64,000 bases of DNA from Bacteroidota bacterium (GCA_014584605.1 JACTMO010000079.1:1-64000); one strand, 5' to 3'. Positions 25,443-35,365 are shown, counted from the first letter of the stretch. Numbers and translations are program-made. The notes: a model not told the origin generated them from the sequence alone.

Positions 25443-27341
25443 TCAGACGGCGGCCCGCATGGGTTGCTCCCCCGCCGCGATGCGGAGCTCCACGCGCAGG
25501 CCATCCCCGGCCTCCATCCGGAGCTCGCCTTCGAGCTGCTCGCTCAACGCTTGCAGCAGGTCGTGCCCAAAGCCGCCATTGGCGATCGCGGCGGTCCCGG
25601 CCTTGCCGCCCCCGTCATCCCGGTACAGCAGGCGGAGGCCGCCCTCCCAGGGTTCGAGCACCAGTTCGACCGAACCCTGCCGGCCTCCGGAGAACGCATG
25701 CTTCAGGGAGTTCATCACCAGCTCGTTGACGAAAAGCCCCAGGGGGATCAGCATCGGTGTGGGCAGCAGGTCCACGGCGCAGGACACCCGGACGGAGACG
25801 CGGTGCTCGGCGGCGAAGCTGCGCACCACCCCGCAAACCAGGTCGTTCAGGTGGTCGCACAGACCGATGTGCCGGAGGTCGTTCGAACGGTAGAGCCGGT
25901 CGTGCACCTGGGCCATGGTCCGAATACGGCGCTCCAGGTCCTCCAGGGCCTCGCGCGATCCGTCCGATGGTTCGTGCATGATGCGCAGCCGCACCAGGGC
26001 GCTCACCACCTGCAGGTCGTTCTTGACGCGATGGTGGATCTCGCGGAGCATCAGGTCCTTCTCTCCCTCGGCCATCAACGATGCGGCAAGCCGGGCGTTC
26101 TGTCGCTGAAGTTCGAGGTTCTTCGTCTGCAACTGCTCGCCCTGCTCACGGATCAACTGGCTCTTGTGCCGCATGCGACCGATGGTGCGCCGGACCTGGT
26201 ACAGGGTGGTGCCGAAGAGCAGGAGCAGTGCCGTGACCAGCACCAGCGACCAGGTCAGCAGCCGTCCCCGGCGACCGGACGAAGCGATGACCGCTTCGTT
26301 CATGGCATTGCGTGCGCGCAACAGAGCGTTGTCGCGGTCCCGCGCGGTCATTTCGTACATGGCCTGCAGGCCCGCCAACTGCCGCGCCATCTGGGCGTTC
26401 AGCAGCGAGTCCTTGAGCCGTATGCGCTGATCGATGTACTCCAGGGCCTGCTGTTCGGCGCCCAAGGCCCGGGCCGTCCGTTGCCGCAGATCGAGCAGAT
26501 GGAGGCGTTCCCACCGGTCGCCGCTCCGGTCGAGCAGCAGTTCCAGGGAATCGAGGTAGCGCTCCGCGCTGCGGGCATCGCCCATGTCCAGGGCCGCACG
26601 GGCCTGTTCCTCCCGCAGGGCGGTGAGCAGGGCCGGGTCCCCGCCGTGCTGCAGCAGGGTGGCGGCCTTGCTCAGGCAGGGGAGCGCGTCGGCCGGTTTG
26701 CGCAGGTCCAGCAGGGCCGTGGCGCTCAGGATCCAACGCCGTGCCCGGCCGTCCGTGTGCGCGCCGCCGGTGAAAAGAGCGTCGGCGCGGTGACCGTGTT
26801 CCTGGGCTTCCCGGTGGCGCCCGGCGGCGATCATGCGTTCCATCACATCGAGGTGGGCCAGGGCCAGTCGCAGGCTGTCCCCCAGCCCCTGGACGGCCAG
26901 GAGGGCGCGCTGGCTGATCTCCATGGCCCGCACGGGCTGGCCCAGTTCGCTGTAGGCGCGGCTCAGCCAGGCCAGGTCATTGGCCACCACGGCAGGCCGC
27001 CCCAGCATCTCGGACACCTCCAGGGCCCGCAAGGAAGCCTTCAGGACCCCATCGAGCCCGCCGGCATCGAGCTCGTTGCGGCGCAGCTCCACCAGCACAC
27101 GGTGCGTAAGCTCCAGGTCCTTGGACTGCTCGGCGAAATGGAGTGCACTACGACGTTGCGCGAGGGCCTCCATGGGCCGTTCCGCATCCATGGTGCGGGC
27201 CAGTTCCAGCAGGACCAATGCGCGGTCGTGGGCGTCGGCCGATCCAGTGGCCCGTTCGGTCCTGCCGTGTTCCAGACGGGAAGCCTGCAGCCCGCCGACA
27301 ACGGCGAGCCACGCGAACAGGGCCAGGAGCGCGCTGCGCAT
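25443..27341 (-). CDS. TPR sensor histidine kinase (HisKA_2 family)
   Basis: 632 residues: signal peptide or N-terminal helix (1-20), a periplasmic helical TPR array (about 40-345), one membrane helix (about 355-375), a coiled coil, then a HisKA_2 dimerisation domain with LREIHHRVKNDLQVVSAL (phospho-acceptor His436 or His437) and an ATPase domain with the N box NELVMNSLKHAF and G boxes RDDGGG and GGFGHDLL. Kinases of this build sense envelope or intracellular cues through the TPRs. No response regulator gene is adjacent, so the partner is elsewhere. Divergent from cutC with 59 bases between them. Confidence 0.92.
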   Translation of the reverse strand: MRSALLALFAWLAVVGGLQASRLEHGRTERATGSADAHDRALVLLELARTMDAERPMEALAQRRSALHFAEQSKDLELTHRVLVELRRNELDAGGLDGVLKASLRALEVSEMLGRPAVVANDLAWLSRAYSELGQPVRAMEISQRALLAVQGLGDSLRLALAHLDVMERMIAAGRHREAQEHGHRADALFTGGAHTDGRARRWILSATALLDLRKPADALPCLSKAATLLQHGGDPALLTALREEQARAALDMGDARSAERYLDSLELLLDRSGDRWERLHLLDLRQRTARALGAEQQALEYIDQRIRLKDSLLNAQMARQLAGLQAMYEMTARDRDNALLRARNAMNEAVIASSGRRGRLLTWSLVLVTALLLLFGTTLYQVRRTIGRMRHKSQLIREQGEQLQTKNLELQRQNARLAASLMAEGEKDLMLREIHHRVKNDLQVVSALVRLRIMHEPSDGSREALEDLERRIRTMAQVHDRLYRSNDLRHIGLCDHLNDLVCGVVRSFAAEHRVSVRVSCAVDLLPTPMLIPLGLFVNELVMNSLKHAFSGGRQGSVELVLEPWEGGLRLLYRDDGGGKAGTAAIANGGFGHDLLQALSEQLEGELRMEAGDGLRVELRIAAGEQPMRAAV

Positions 27342-27388
27342 CGGCCCTTCTACGCACGCAGGGCAGCACCGGTTGCATCCGCCCTTGC

Positions 27389-27396
27389 TACGTTTG
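27389..27396 (+). promoter_or_regulatory. -7 box TACGTTTG, 4 nt before the cutC start
   Basis: An exact TAnnTTTG match ending four bases before the ATG at 27401, predicting a leaderless cutC mRNA. Confidence 0.55.
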
Positions 27397-27400
27397 GCCC

Positions 27401-28138
27401 ATGAAGGTGCGCGTGGAGGTCTGCGCCACGAGCCTGGCCGAGGCCATGGCCGCCGCGCGGGCCGGGGTGGACAGCGTGGAACTGTGCACCTGGCCCGACT
27501 GCGGGGGCGTAACGCCCAGCTACGGACTGGTGAACGCCGTGAAGGAGGAACTGGGGATCCCGTTGCGCGTGCTGGTCCGCGCCACCCCGGGCGGCTTCCA
27601 CTACAGCATGGGAGAGCGACAGGCCATGCTGCGCGACGCGCTGCTGATCGGGATGAGCGTTCCGGGCCTGGTGGTCGGCGCCCTGGACGAGGCCGGCGCC
27701 CCGGACATCGCCTTCATCCGGGCCGTGCGGATGGCCGCCCCGGAAGCGGAGATCACCTTCCACCGGGCCATCGACCGCAGCGCCGATCCCGCGCAGGCCT
27801 TCGCCACCTGCATGGCCGAAGGGGTGCAGCGCGTGCTCACCAGCGGAGGGCGCACCCTGGCCCTGGACGGCGCGCTCACCATCAGGGCCATGGTGGAGGG
27901 GGCACAGGGCCGTCTTCAAGTGGCCGCCGCCGGTGGCATCGACCCGCAGAACGTGGTGGAACTGGTGGAACGCACCGGGGTCACCGAGGTACACTTCGCC
28001 GCCCGGCGAAAACTGCCGCCCGAGCCTCACGAAGTGAGCATGAGCTCGGGACATCGCGGCCTCAGCTTCGACAGCGTACCCGATGAGGCCAAGGTGGAAG
28101 GGGTGCTCAACGCACTGGCGAAGGCCCGACTGCGATGA
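27401..28138 (+). CDS. cutC: CutC family protein
   Basis: 245 residues, a TIM barrel with the family signatures VEVCATSLAEA near the N-terminus, RAGVDSVELC, VLVRATPGGFHYS, ITFHRAID and RVLTSGGR. CutC was named for copper homeostasis in E. coli, but a direct copper role is disputed. Its stop overlaps the start of the beta-mannosidase gene (ATGA), so the two are translationally coupled. Confidence 0.92.
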   Translation: MKVRVEVCATSLAEAMAAARAGVDSVELCTWPDCGGVTPSYGLVNAVKEELGIPLRVLVRATPGGFHYSMGERQAMLRDALLIGMSVPGLVVGALDEAGAPDIAFIRAVRMAAPEAEITFHRAIDRSADPAQAFATCMAEGVQRVLTSGGRTLALDGALTIRAMVEGAQGRLQVAAAGGIDPQNVVELVERTGVTEVHFAARRKLPPEPHEVSMSSGHRGLSFDSVPDEAKVEGVLNALAKARLR

Positions 28139-30318
28139 GGCCCGTGCTGCTCACCCTGTTCGTGGCCTGTGCTTCACCGCTCCTGGCCCAAACCATGCGG
28201 CAGGTGCTCGATACGGGCTGGCGCTTCCGCGAGGTCGGCACCGAACGGTGGTGGCCCGCCGTGGTGCCGGGGACCGTGCAGCAGGACCTCCTGCGCATCG
28301 GCCGCATCCCCGACCCGATGCACAACGCCGGCCACGACAGCGCGCGTTGGGTGGAACTGCGCGACTGGGAATACGTGCTGCACTTCGATGCGGATAGCAC
28401 CTGGATGGCGCATTCCGATGTGCTGCTGACCTTCAAAGGCATCGACACCTTCGCGGACGTACGGCTCAACGGCGTGCGGATCGGCGGGGCCGACAACATG
28501 TTCCGCACCTGGCGATGGCCCGTGCACGGGGTCCTGCGGCGGGAGGACAACGAACTGCAGGTCGTGCTGCACAGCCCGGTGCCTGAAGGGGCCCGCCTGC
28601 GGGCTGAGTACGGTGCACAGCTTCCCCACGACAGCGACCCCACCGGGGTGGCGCCCTACGTACGGAAGGCGGCCTACCAGTTCGGGTGGGACCTCGGGCC
28701 GCGTCTGGTCACCCTCGGCATCTGGCAGGACGTGGCCCTGGAACGGCCCGCCTCCCCGGAGCCTGCTGCGGTACGTACGGTCGTGCTGGACCAGGGACCG
28801 GACAGCATCGGGCGGGCGTTCCGCTTCCTGCGCGATGGGCGTCCCTTCTTCATCAAGGGCTGCAACCTGGTGCCGCCATCCATGTACCCCGGAGCGGACA
28901 GCCTGTGGGTGGCGCGCGTGGCCGACATGCGGCGTGCGGGCATGAACATGGTGCGCGTCTGGGCCGGTGGGGTGTACCCTCCCGATGCCTTCATGGCCGC
29001 ATGCGATACGGCCGGCATCCTGGTGTGGCTGGACCTGATGTTCGGCTACGTGCCGCCGGCCGAAGGGCCCTTCCTGGACAACGTCCGCGCCGAGGTCGCC
29101 GACCAGGCCGCGCGGCTGGCCCGCTGGCCCGGCCTGGTGCTCTGGTGCGGCAACAACGAACTGGAGGTGGCCTGGAACAACTGGGGCTGGCAGGACCGCT
29201 ACCGCCTGCACGGTGCCGATTCGGCAAGGGTGCGACGCGGCATGATCGACCTCTTTCAACATGTGCTGCCGAACGCGCTGCCGGCCAGCGACCGGGACCG
29301 CTACGTGCCGACATCGCCGTGGAGCAACTGGGGGAACAAGGCAGGGCTTCGCAGCGGCGACCTGCACTACTGGGGCGTGTGGCACGGCGATTCGGCCTTC
29401 AGCTCCTTGGCCCACAACGTGGGCCGCTTCGTGAGCGAGTACGGCTTTCAGAGCTACCCCGACAGCGCCACCCTGGCCACGCAGGTCGATCCCGGGCACT
29501 TGCATCTGGGCGATCCGGTCCTGGAAGCCCGGCAACGGAGCTACAAGACCGACCGCCCCATCCGGGAAGCGATCGAACGCGAGTACGGCATCCGGCCGCG
29601 GACGCTGGGGGAGTTCATCCTCTTCAGCCAGCTGGCCCAGGCCGAGGCCTACCGGCTGGCCATCTGGGCGCACGTCACCGGCCAGCCGCATTGCATGGGC
29701 ACCCTGTTCTGGCAGCTGAACGACGTGTGGGCCGGCCCCAGCTGGAGCACGGTGGACCACAGCGGCACCTGGAAGGCCGCCATGTACGAAGTGGCCCGCA
29801 GCTATCGGCCTGTGGTGATGGACCTGCGGATCACCGGGGACTCGGCGGAGGTGTGGCTGTGGAACGAAAGGAAGGGCCTGCACAACGCACATCTGCGGAT
29901 CGAGCTCTACCGCACGGACGGGACCCTGGTGCGTCGCGACAGCTTGCGGGCGGACCTTGTGCCCGGTCGGCAACGGCTGTTCGCGGGCAGCCTTGGCCTG
30001 CCTCCGGACCAGCGGGCGCTGCATGTGGTCCGTGCCGGGCTGAGCACCGCCGAAGGGGAAGCGCTCACGGAGCGCGTTCGGCCCGTGCTGCGGGTGGGGG
30101 AGACGGCCTGGCAGCGGGCCAGGGTCACCGTTGCGGCCGACCCGCTGGAGCAGGGGAGCTACCTCGTCCGCACGGACAAGCCGGTGGCCGTGGTGCGCCT
30201 GCATGCCTCCGGAGCGGTGTTCAGCGACAACTACTTCCCGCTCACTCCCGGGCCGGGTCGGCGGGTGACGGTGGTGGGCGCACCGCCCGAAGGCCCTGCG
30301 CTGGAGACCTGGCCGTGA
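28135..30318 (+). CDS. Glycoside hydrolase family 2 beta-mannosidase, compact form
   Basis: 727 residues with a signal peptide (ending PLLAQ). The N-terminal GH2 jelly roll (about 20-205) contains VPGTVQQDLLRIGRIPDP and ends with GIWQDVALERP. The TIM barrel starts near residue 235 with PFFIKGCNLVPPSMYP. Acid/base is Glu342 (WCGNNELE) and the nucleophile Glu435 (FVSEYGFQSYP); WQLNDVWAG and WSTVDHSG are typical of beta-mannosidases. The Ig-like domain that normally separates jelly roll and barrel (about 100 residues) is almost absent: only about 25 residues link them. It should cleave the beta-1,4-linked mannose at the core of N-glycans or manno-oligosaccharides in the periplasm. Coupled to cutC. 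Confidence 0.9.
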   Translation: MRPVLLTLFVACASPLLAQTMRQVLDTGWRFREVGTERWWPAVVPGTVQQDLLRIGRIPDPMHNAGHDSARWVELRDWEYVLHFDADSTWMAHSDVLLTFKGIDTFADVRLNGVRIGGADNMFRTWRWPVHGVLRREDNELQVVLHSPVPEGARLRAEYGAQLPHDSDPTGVAPYVRKAAYQFGWDLGPRLVTLGIWQDVALERPASPEPAAVRTVVLDQGPDSIGRAFRFLRDGRPFFIKGCNLVPPSMYPGADSLWVARVADMRRAGMNMVRVWAGGVYPPDAFMAACDTAGILVWLDLMFGYVPPAEGPFLDNVRAEVADQAARLARWPGLVLWCGNNELEVAWNNWGWQDRYRLHGADSARVRRGMIDLFQHVLPNALPASDRDRYVPTSPWSNWGNKAGLRSGDLHYWGVWHGDSAFSSLAHNVGRFVSEYGFQSYPDSATLATQVDPGHLHLGDPVLEARQRSYKTDRPIREAIEREYGIRPRTLGEFILFSQLAQAEAYRLAIWAHVTGQPHCMGTLFWQLNDVWAGPSWSTVDHSGTWKAAMYEVARSYRPVVMDLRITGDSAEVWLWNERKGLHNAHLRIELYRTDGTLVRRDSLRADLVPGRQRLFAGSLGLPPDQRALHVVRAGLSTAEGEALTERVRPVLRVGETAWQRARVTVAADPLEQGSYLVRTDKPVAVVRLHASGAVFSDNYFPLTPGPGRRVTVVGAPPEGPALETWP

Positions 30319-30369
30319 ACGCGGCGTTCAGGATTTCAACAACCGTGGAGGAAACGTACCGGCCCACGC

Positions 30370-30402
30370 TTTGGCCGATGCCGGGAACATGCCCTACCTT
30401 CG
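30370..30402 (+). promoter_or_regulatory. Bacteroidota-type promoter of the T9SS protein gene
   Basis: TTTG (30370-30373) and TACCTTCG (30395-30402) are 21 bases apart, close to the -33/-7 arrangement. The start codon follows 30 bases later. Confidence 0.5.
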
Positions 30403-30432
30403 GCATCCATCAACCGGACAACCGCCCCACGC

Positions 30433-32343
30433 ATGAGCGCATTCCGACCCCTTCACCAAGCTTTCATCCTTGCTGCGGCCATGCTTCCATGGGGCGCGGC
30501 CCTCGCACAAGGCAACTGCCAGAACGCCAGCCAGTACGGCCAGGCCACACCCGACCCTTTCGGAGCGCTGACCACCATCAGCACCTGCAGCTTTGAAGCG
30601 GAATATTCGTTGGTGACGGGCATCACGGCCGGGGCCAACTACCAGTTCACCTTGAGCAGCGGTGGCTACATCACCGTCCGGCAGGACTTCCCCGGGGGGG
30701 CCGTGATCGGGCAGGGGTACAGCCCGGTGACGGTGACGGCCGCGACCAACGGGGACCTCTACCCCCACTGGAACACGAACGACCAGTGCGGTACGGCCAC
30801 CAACTGCGTGACCACCACGGTCCAGCTTTTCCTGAACTGTACGCCGGTGCAGGCCACCTACACGGTGACCGATGACTGCAACACGAACAGCTTCACCATC
30901 GACGTGAACGTGCTGAGCACAGGGGATGGTGCTTTCGTGAACATCGACCACATGATCAACGGCACGCCGCAGCCGCAGATGCCCGGGCTGGGCGTTGGGG
31001 TGGTGACCCTGGGCCCCTTCACCGTGGGCGCGATCGTGGACATCACCGTGGGCCACGAGCTGGAGGCCGCCTGCAGCGTGACCTTCTCCGGGCTGGAGAG
31101 CACCGGCCTGTGCCCGACCATCATCGATTGCGGCGGGGTGGAGCTCAACGGCAACTACTGCTATGGACCCAGCGACTCCAAGTTCTGGTGGTACCAAAGC
31201 TCCTCCAACGACCCCCTGGCCCTGCTGTTCTCCTCGGGCACCATCGAAAGCTCGTCCTGGGACCACCTCACGGTGTACGACGGCCCCAACGACCAGAGCC
31301 CGATCCTCTGGGACCACAACGGCCCCACGCTGGACCTTTCGACCCTGCCCCCGATCGTGTCCACCGGACCGAACCTGTTCATGAAGATGAGCTCGGACGG
31401 TTCGGTCTCCTGCACCAACATGACGGGGTGGGAGTGGAACTGGACGGTGGGCTGCCTGGATTGCGACGTGCCGGCCGCCACCTTCTCGGTGGTGCCCGAC
31501 TGCATCCATCGTCAGTACAGCATCGAGGTGAACGTGACCTCCACGGGGGACGCTTCCACGGTGGACCTGGTGCTGCCGGGGGACACCCTGTTCGGCATCG
31601 GCACCGGCATCCAGAACTTCGGGCCCATCGGCATGGACACGGTGGTGAACCTGGCCGTGTTCAACGGCGACAACAGCCTGTGCCGCATCTTCAGCGGACC
31701 CGTGGTGGCTTACGAGGACAGCTGCGTGATCCCGGCCTGTCTGAACGTGAACAGCACGTACTGCTACGAGAATTCGGACGATGGCTGGTTCGTGTACCAG
31801 TCCAGCGATCCCAACCTGCCCATCACCATCACCTTCCTGCAAGGGCAGATGCTGGTGGAGGACAAGGTGGTGGTCTATAACGGGGCCTACGACCTGTCCG
31901 GGGTGCTCTTCAACGGCAACCTGGGCGGCGACCTTACGGGCCTGTCCATCAGCTCGGCCAACCCGGACAACCTGCTCACCCTGCGCGTACAGTCCAACGC
32001 CTCCGGCTCCTGCGACGATGGGCAGGCCACCATACCCATGGTGTGGGACGTGGGCTGCGGCCTGGTGGGCATCGCGGAGCCCGGGACCGATGCGGCGGAC
32101 TTCACGCTCTATCCGAACCCCACCACAGGTGCGGTCACCCTGCAACTCGACGTGGATCAGCTGACCAACGCAGTGCTGCGCGTGTACGACCTCACCGGCC
32201 GCCAGGTGATCGACCTGCCCGCACCCACGGTGAACGACCGCTCGGTGAAGGTGGACCTTTCCGGCCTGCAGAACGGCAACTACCTGCTGCAGGTGCATGC
32301 CGACGAGTTCGTGCGGACGCGCCCGGTGCAGGTGGCCCGCTAA
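30433..32343 (+). CDS. Secreted multidomain protein with T9SS type A sorting domain
   Basis: 636 residues with a signal peptide (ending AALAQ). The middle holds two tandem copies of a pair of beta domains: an Ig-like unit (starting TYTVTDDCNTNSF, then TFSVVPDCIHRQY; both contain a VNV-x-STGD motif) followed by a CUB-like unit (NGNYCYGPSDSKFW, then NSTYCYENSDDGWF, both ending in a DHLTVYDG/VVVYNG strand). The last 80 residues are a type IX sorting domain (FTLYPNPTTGAVTLQL to YLLQVHADEFVRTRPVQV). No catalytic motif is visible; it is likely a cell-surface adhesin or glycan/protein-binding protein exported by T9SS. Confidence 0.85.
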   Translation: MSAFRPLHQAFILAAAMLPWGAALAQGNCQNASQYGQATPDPFGALTTISTCSFEAEYSLVTGITAGANYQFTLSSGGYITVRQDFPGGAVIGQGYSPVTVTAATNGDLYPHWNTNDQCGTATNCVTTTVQLFLNCTPVQATYTVTDDCNTNSFTIDVNVLSTGDGAFVNIDHMINGTPQPQMPGLGVGVVTLGPFTVGAIVDITVGHELEAACSVTFSGLESTGLCPTIIDCGGVELNGNYCYGPSDSKFWWYQSSSNDPLALLFSSGTIESSSWDHLTVYDGPNDQSPILWDHNGPTLDLSTLPPIVSTGPNLFMKMSSDGSVSCTNMTGWEWNWTVGCLDCDVPAATFSVVPDCIHRQYSIEVNVTSTGDASTVDLVLPGDTLFGIGTGIQNFGPIGMDTVVNLAVFNGDNSLCRIFSGPVVAYEDSCVIPACLNVNSTYCYENSDDGWFVYQSSDPNLPITITFLQGQMLVEDKVVVYNGAYDLSGVLFNGNLGGDLTGLSISSANPDNLLTLRVQSNASGSCDDGQATIPMVWDVGCGLVGIAEPGTDAADFTLYPNPTTGAVTLQLDVDQLTNAVLRVYDLTGRQVIDLPAPTVNDRSVKVDLSGLQNGNYLLQVHADEFVRTRPVQVAR

Positions 32344-32360
32344 GCTGCCCCAACCTCTTG

Positions 32361-32385
32361 AAGGCCCGGCCCAGCGCCGGGCCTT
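32361..32385 (+). terminator. Bidirectional rho-independent terminator
   Basis: AAGGCCCGGC and GCCGGGCCTT form a perfect 10-bp stem around a 5-base loop, followed by CGTTCTT on the plus strand. It lies between the convergent T9SS and GH92 genes and can serve both. Confidence 0.75.
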
Positions 32386-32404
32386 CGTTCTTCCGGGGCT
32401 GTGC

Positions 32405-35365
32405 TTACCGGGGCGGGCCGGCCTCGATGCCGATCTCGTCCAGGAAGATCCAGCTGGTGCCGCCCTTGCCGGGATGCCAGTCGGGACAGGGGCCTGCGTT
32501 CTTCGCCATCACCTTCACGTACCGTGCGCGCTTGCCGATGGGGCCGGTGCGCAGGTCCATGCGCTGGGCGCCTTGTGCGTCGCGGGCCACCGTGTGCGTC
32601 AGCACCGTGCTGCTCCATTGGCGCCCGTTGATGCTCCAGGCCACGTCCACGTATTCCGGGTACCAGATCCACGAACGCTGGTCCTGCAGCACGCCCACGC
32701 TCACCGCATCCAGCCTGCGTTCGGCGCCCAGATCGATGGTGGCCAGCACGTCCTGGCCCTGAAAGCCCTGCCATTCCCCGGAACGAAAATCGGCGCCTCC
32801 GCGCAACCCATCCACCAGCGCCTGATCGCCACCGGCGGCGTACTGGTTGGCATAGGTGCTCTCCAGGCGCACGGTGTGCGTGGTCTCCAGCCGCTCGAAC
32901 CGCGCCTCCACCACGGGGCTGCTGCGATCGCCCAGCACCGCACGGGCCTCCACCGTGGCCGCCTTCCGCAGGGTGAGGACCTCGGGTGCGGGACGCCATT
33001 GCTTCGGACCGCCATGCTGAAAGCGATACTGGAGCACACCGTACGGAACAGGGGCCAGGAAGCGTACGGCCAGGGTATCCGTGAAGGTCCTGGCCCCCGC
33101 GTTCACCCATGGCGCGGGCAGGGGTCGTTCTGCGGAGTATCCGGTCACGTCCTGTGGGTGCGACGCAGGTGCCTGCCCCGGATGCGCGGCCAGCTTGAAG
33201 GCCAGGGTGCCGCCTTCCATCAGGCGGTCATGGCTCACCTGCCGGAAGATCTCCGGGGCGGATCCGTTCCAGCGCACCTCCTTCAGATAACGGTCGGTGG
33301 GGCCTGAACGTTCAGCGGTGACGCGCAGCATGCGACCGTTGGGAAGCTGCACCGCCACCTCATCGAAGAGCGGAAGGCCGATGGTGTACTGCGGTGAGCC
33401 GGGGCAGATGGGGTAGAGGCCCAGCGCGCTCAGCACGTACCAGCTGCTCATCTGACCGCAATCCTCGTTGCCGATCAGACCGTCCGGGGCATCGCGGTAG
33501 AACTCCTCGCGGATCCGGCCCACCAGTTCGTCGGTCCGGCCCGGGGCATCGGTGCGTGCGTAGAGGTAGGCCATGTGGTGGCTGGGCTCATTGCCGTGCG
33601 CGTACTGACCGATCAGGCCCGTGATGTCCGCCTGGTCCCGGCCGGTGGTGCGGCGATCGGCTCCGAAGAGCGCATCCAGCCGTGCGCGGAGGGCGTCATC
33701 GCCACCGGCATCCTGCATCAGTTCGTCCAGGTGCTGCGGCACAAAAAGGCTGTACTGCCAGGCGTTGGCCTCGGTGAAATGATGGTTCACCTCGTAGGGG
33801 TCGAAGGGCTCCACCATGCCGCCGTTGCGGCGTGCGCGGAAGAAGTGCGTCCGTGGGTCGAGCAGGTTCTGCCAGGCGTAGGAACGTTGGGTGAACACCG
33901 CAGCCAGGCTGTCCTCGCCCAGGATCTCGGCCAGCTGCGCGATGCACCAGTCGTCGTACGCGTACTCCAGCGTACGGCTCACGCTCTCGGCCTGGTCCTC
34001 GCTGCTGATGAAGCCCCGGGTCCGGTACGCCTGAAGCCCAGGCTCGTCGCGCATGGCACCCGCCACCAGGGCCTCCAGCGCCAGGCCGGCATCGAACCCC
34101 CGGATGCCCTTGCTGTGCGCGTCCACGATCACGCTGGCGCTGTGGTAGCCGATCATGCAGTCGGTCTCGTTGCCCCAGAGCTCCCACACCGGCAGCCGAC
34201 CACCTTGTTGGTAGTGCAACAGGAAGGTGCGGATGTAGTCGTTCACCCGGTCCGGTTCCAGCAGGACGAAGAGCGGGTGCGTGGCGCGGAAGGTGTCCCA
34301 GAGACTGAAGATGGTGTACACGTTGTGATCGGCCCGGTGCACCTGGCCGTCCATGCCCCGGTACTGGCCGTCCACATCGTTGAACACGCAGGGCGCGATC
34401 AGGCTGTGGTAAAGCGCGGTGGCGAAGATGCGCTGCTGTTCCGGCGTACCGCCCTTCGCCTGCACCTTGTTCAGCTCGGTGTTCCAGGCGGCCTCGGCCT
34501 CCGCCCGCACCCGGTCGAAGTCCCAATGCGGCACCTCGGCTTCCAGGTTCCGCCGTGCCCCTTCGATGCTCACGGCACTGATGCCCACCTTGATGAGGAA
34601 GGCGGTTCCATCGGGAGGCCCGGACAGGCGCAACACCGCCTTGGTGCTGTCCTGGAGGTGTTCCATACGCACAGCGACCGCTCCCTCCAGGCTGCCGAAG
34701 CGCACGCAGAAGAACAGGCGCTGGTCCCGGGCCCAGGATGTGCTCCGTCGTTCACCCACCAGTTCCTGACCGTCGAGCCTGATCTGCGCGGCGAGCAGCT
34801 GGTCCCTGTGGGCAAGGTCCAGCACCACAAAGGCCTCCCGGCCCTTCGGGAAGCTGTAGCGATGCATCCCCACGCGCGCCGTGGCCGTCAGCTCGGCATC
34901 CACGCCCTCCTCGTCCAGGTGCACGCGGTAGTGGCCGGCGTGGGCCGCCTCGTTCGCGTGGTTGAACGACGACCGGTATTCCTTGGGGTCCACCGACCAG
35001 CGGCCGCTCATCGGCATCAGCAGCACATCGCAGAGATCGGCCACACCGGTACCGCTCAGGTGCGTGTGGCTGAAGCCGTAGATCAGGCTGTCGCTATAGT
35101 GATAACCACCACAGCCATCCCAGTCGTTGTACCCATCCGGCCGGGTGTCCGGGCTCAGCTGCACCATGCCGTGGGGTACGCAGGCGCCGGGGAAGGTGTG
35201 CCCATGGCCGCCCGTGCCAACGAACGGGTTCACCAGGTCGCGGGCGGGGTGCTGGGCGTAGGCCGTCATTCCAACAGCGGCGGCGAGCACCATGCAAAGG
35301 CCCTGTAACGTCGACCCACCGGGTCGACCGTGCTGGATGCGATGAAACGTACCGATCATGGTCAT
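32405..35365 (-). CDS. Glycoside hydrolase family 92 alpha-mannosidase with F5/8C domain
   Basis: 986 residues with an N-terminal signal (a hydrophobic stretch ending AYAQ). The GH92 N-terminal beta domain starts DLVNPFVGTGGHGHTFPGA, and the (alpha/alpha)6 catalytic part contains LWDTFRATHPL, WELWGNETDCMIGYHS and the signature GNEDCGQMSSW (about residue 632), which carries a catalytic acidic residue. GH92 enzymes are Ca2+-dependent exo-alpha-mannosidases that act on N-glycan or yeast mannan branches. The last about 135 residues resemble an F5/8 type C (CBM32-like) carbohydrate-binding domain. The upstream TTG in frame was rejected in favour of ATG. It overlaps or abuts the ROK gene and forms the end of the MFS-ROK-GH92 operon. 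Confidence 0.93.
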   Translation of the reverse strand: MTMIGTFHRIQHGRPGGSTLQGLCMVLAAAVGMTAYAQHPARDLVNPFVGTGGHGHTFPGACVPHGMVQLSPDTRPDGYNDWDGCGGYHYSDSLIYGFSHTHLSGTGVADLCDVLLMPMSGRWSVDPKEYRSSFNHANEAAHAGHYRVHLDEEGVDAELTATARVGMHRYSFPKGREAFVVLDLAHRDQLLAAQIRLDGQELVGERRSTSWARDQRLFFCVRFGSLEGAVAVRMEHLQDSTKAVLRLSGPPDGTAFLIKVGISAVSIEGARRNLEAEVPHWDFDRVRAEAEAAWNTELNKVQAKGGTPEQQRIFATALYHSLIAPCVFNDVDGQYRGMDGQVHRADHNVYTIFSLWDTFRATHPLFVLLEPDRVNDYIRTFLLHYQQGGRLPVWELWGNETDCMIGYHSASVIVDAHSKGIRGFDAGLALEALVAGAMRDEPGLQAYRTRGFISSEDQAESVSRTLEYAYDDWCIAQLAEILGEDSLAAVFTQRSYAWQNLLDPRTHFFRARRNGGMVEPFDPYEVNHHFTEANAWQYSLFVPQHLDELMQDAGGDDALRARLDALFGADRRTTGRDQADITGLIGQYAHGNEPSHHMAYLYARTDAPGRTDELVGRIREEFYRDAPDGLIGNEDCGQMSSWYVLSALGLYPICPGSPQYTIGLPLFDEVAVQLPNGRMLRVTAERSGPTDRYLKEVRWNGSAPEIFRQVSHDRLMEGGTLAFKLAAHPGQAPASHPQDVTGYSAERPLPAPWVNAGARTFTDTLAVRFLAPVPYGVLQYRFQHGGPKQWRPAPEVLTLRKAATVEARAVLGDRSSPVVEARFERLETTHTVRLESTYANQYAAGGDQALVDGLRGGADFRSGEWQGFQGQDVLATIDLGAERRLDAVSVGVLQDQRSWIWYPEYVDVAWSINGRQWSSTVLTHTVARDAQGAQRMDLRTGPIGKRARYVKVMAKNAGPCPDWHPGKGGTSWIFLDEIGIEAGPPR

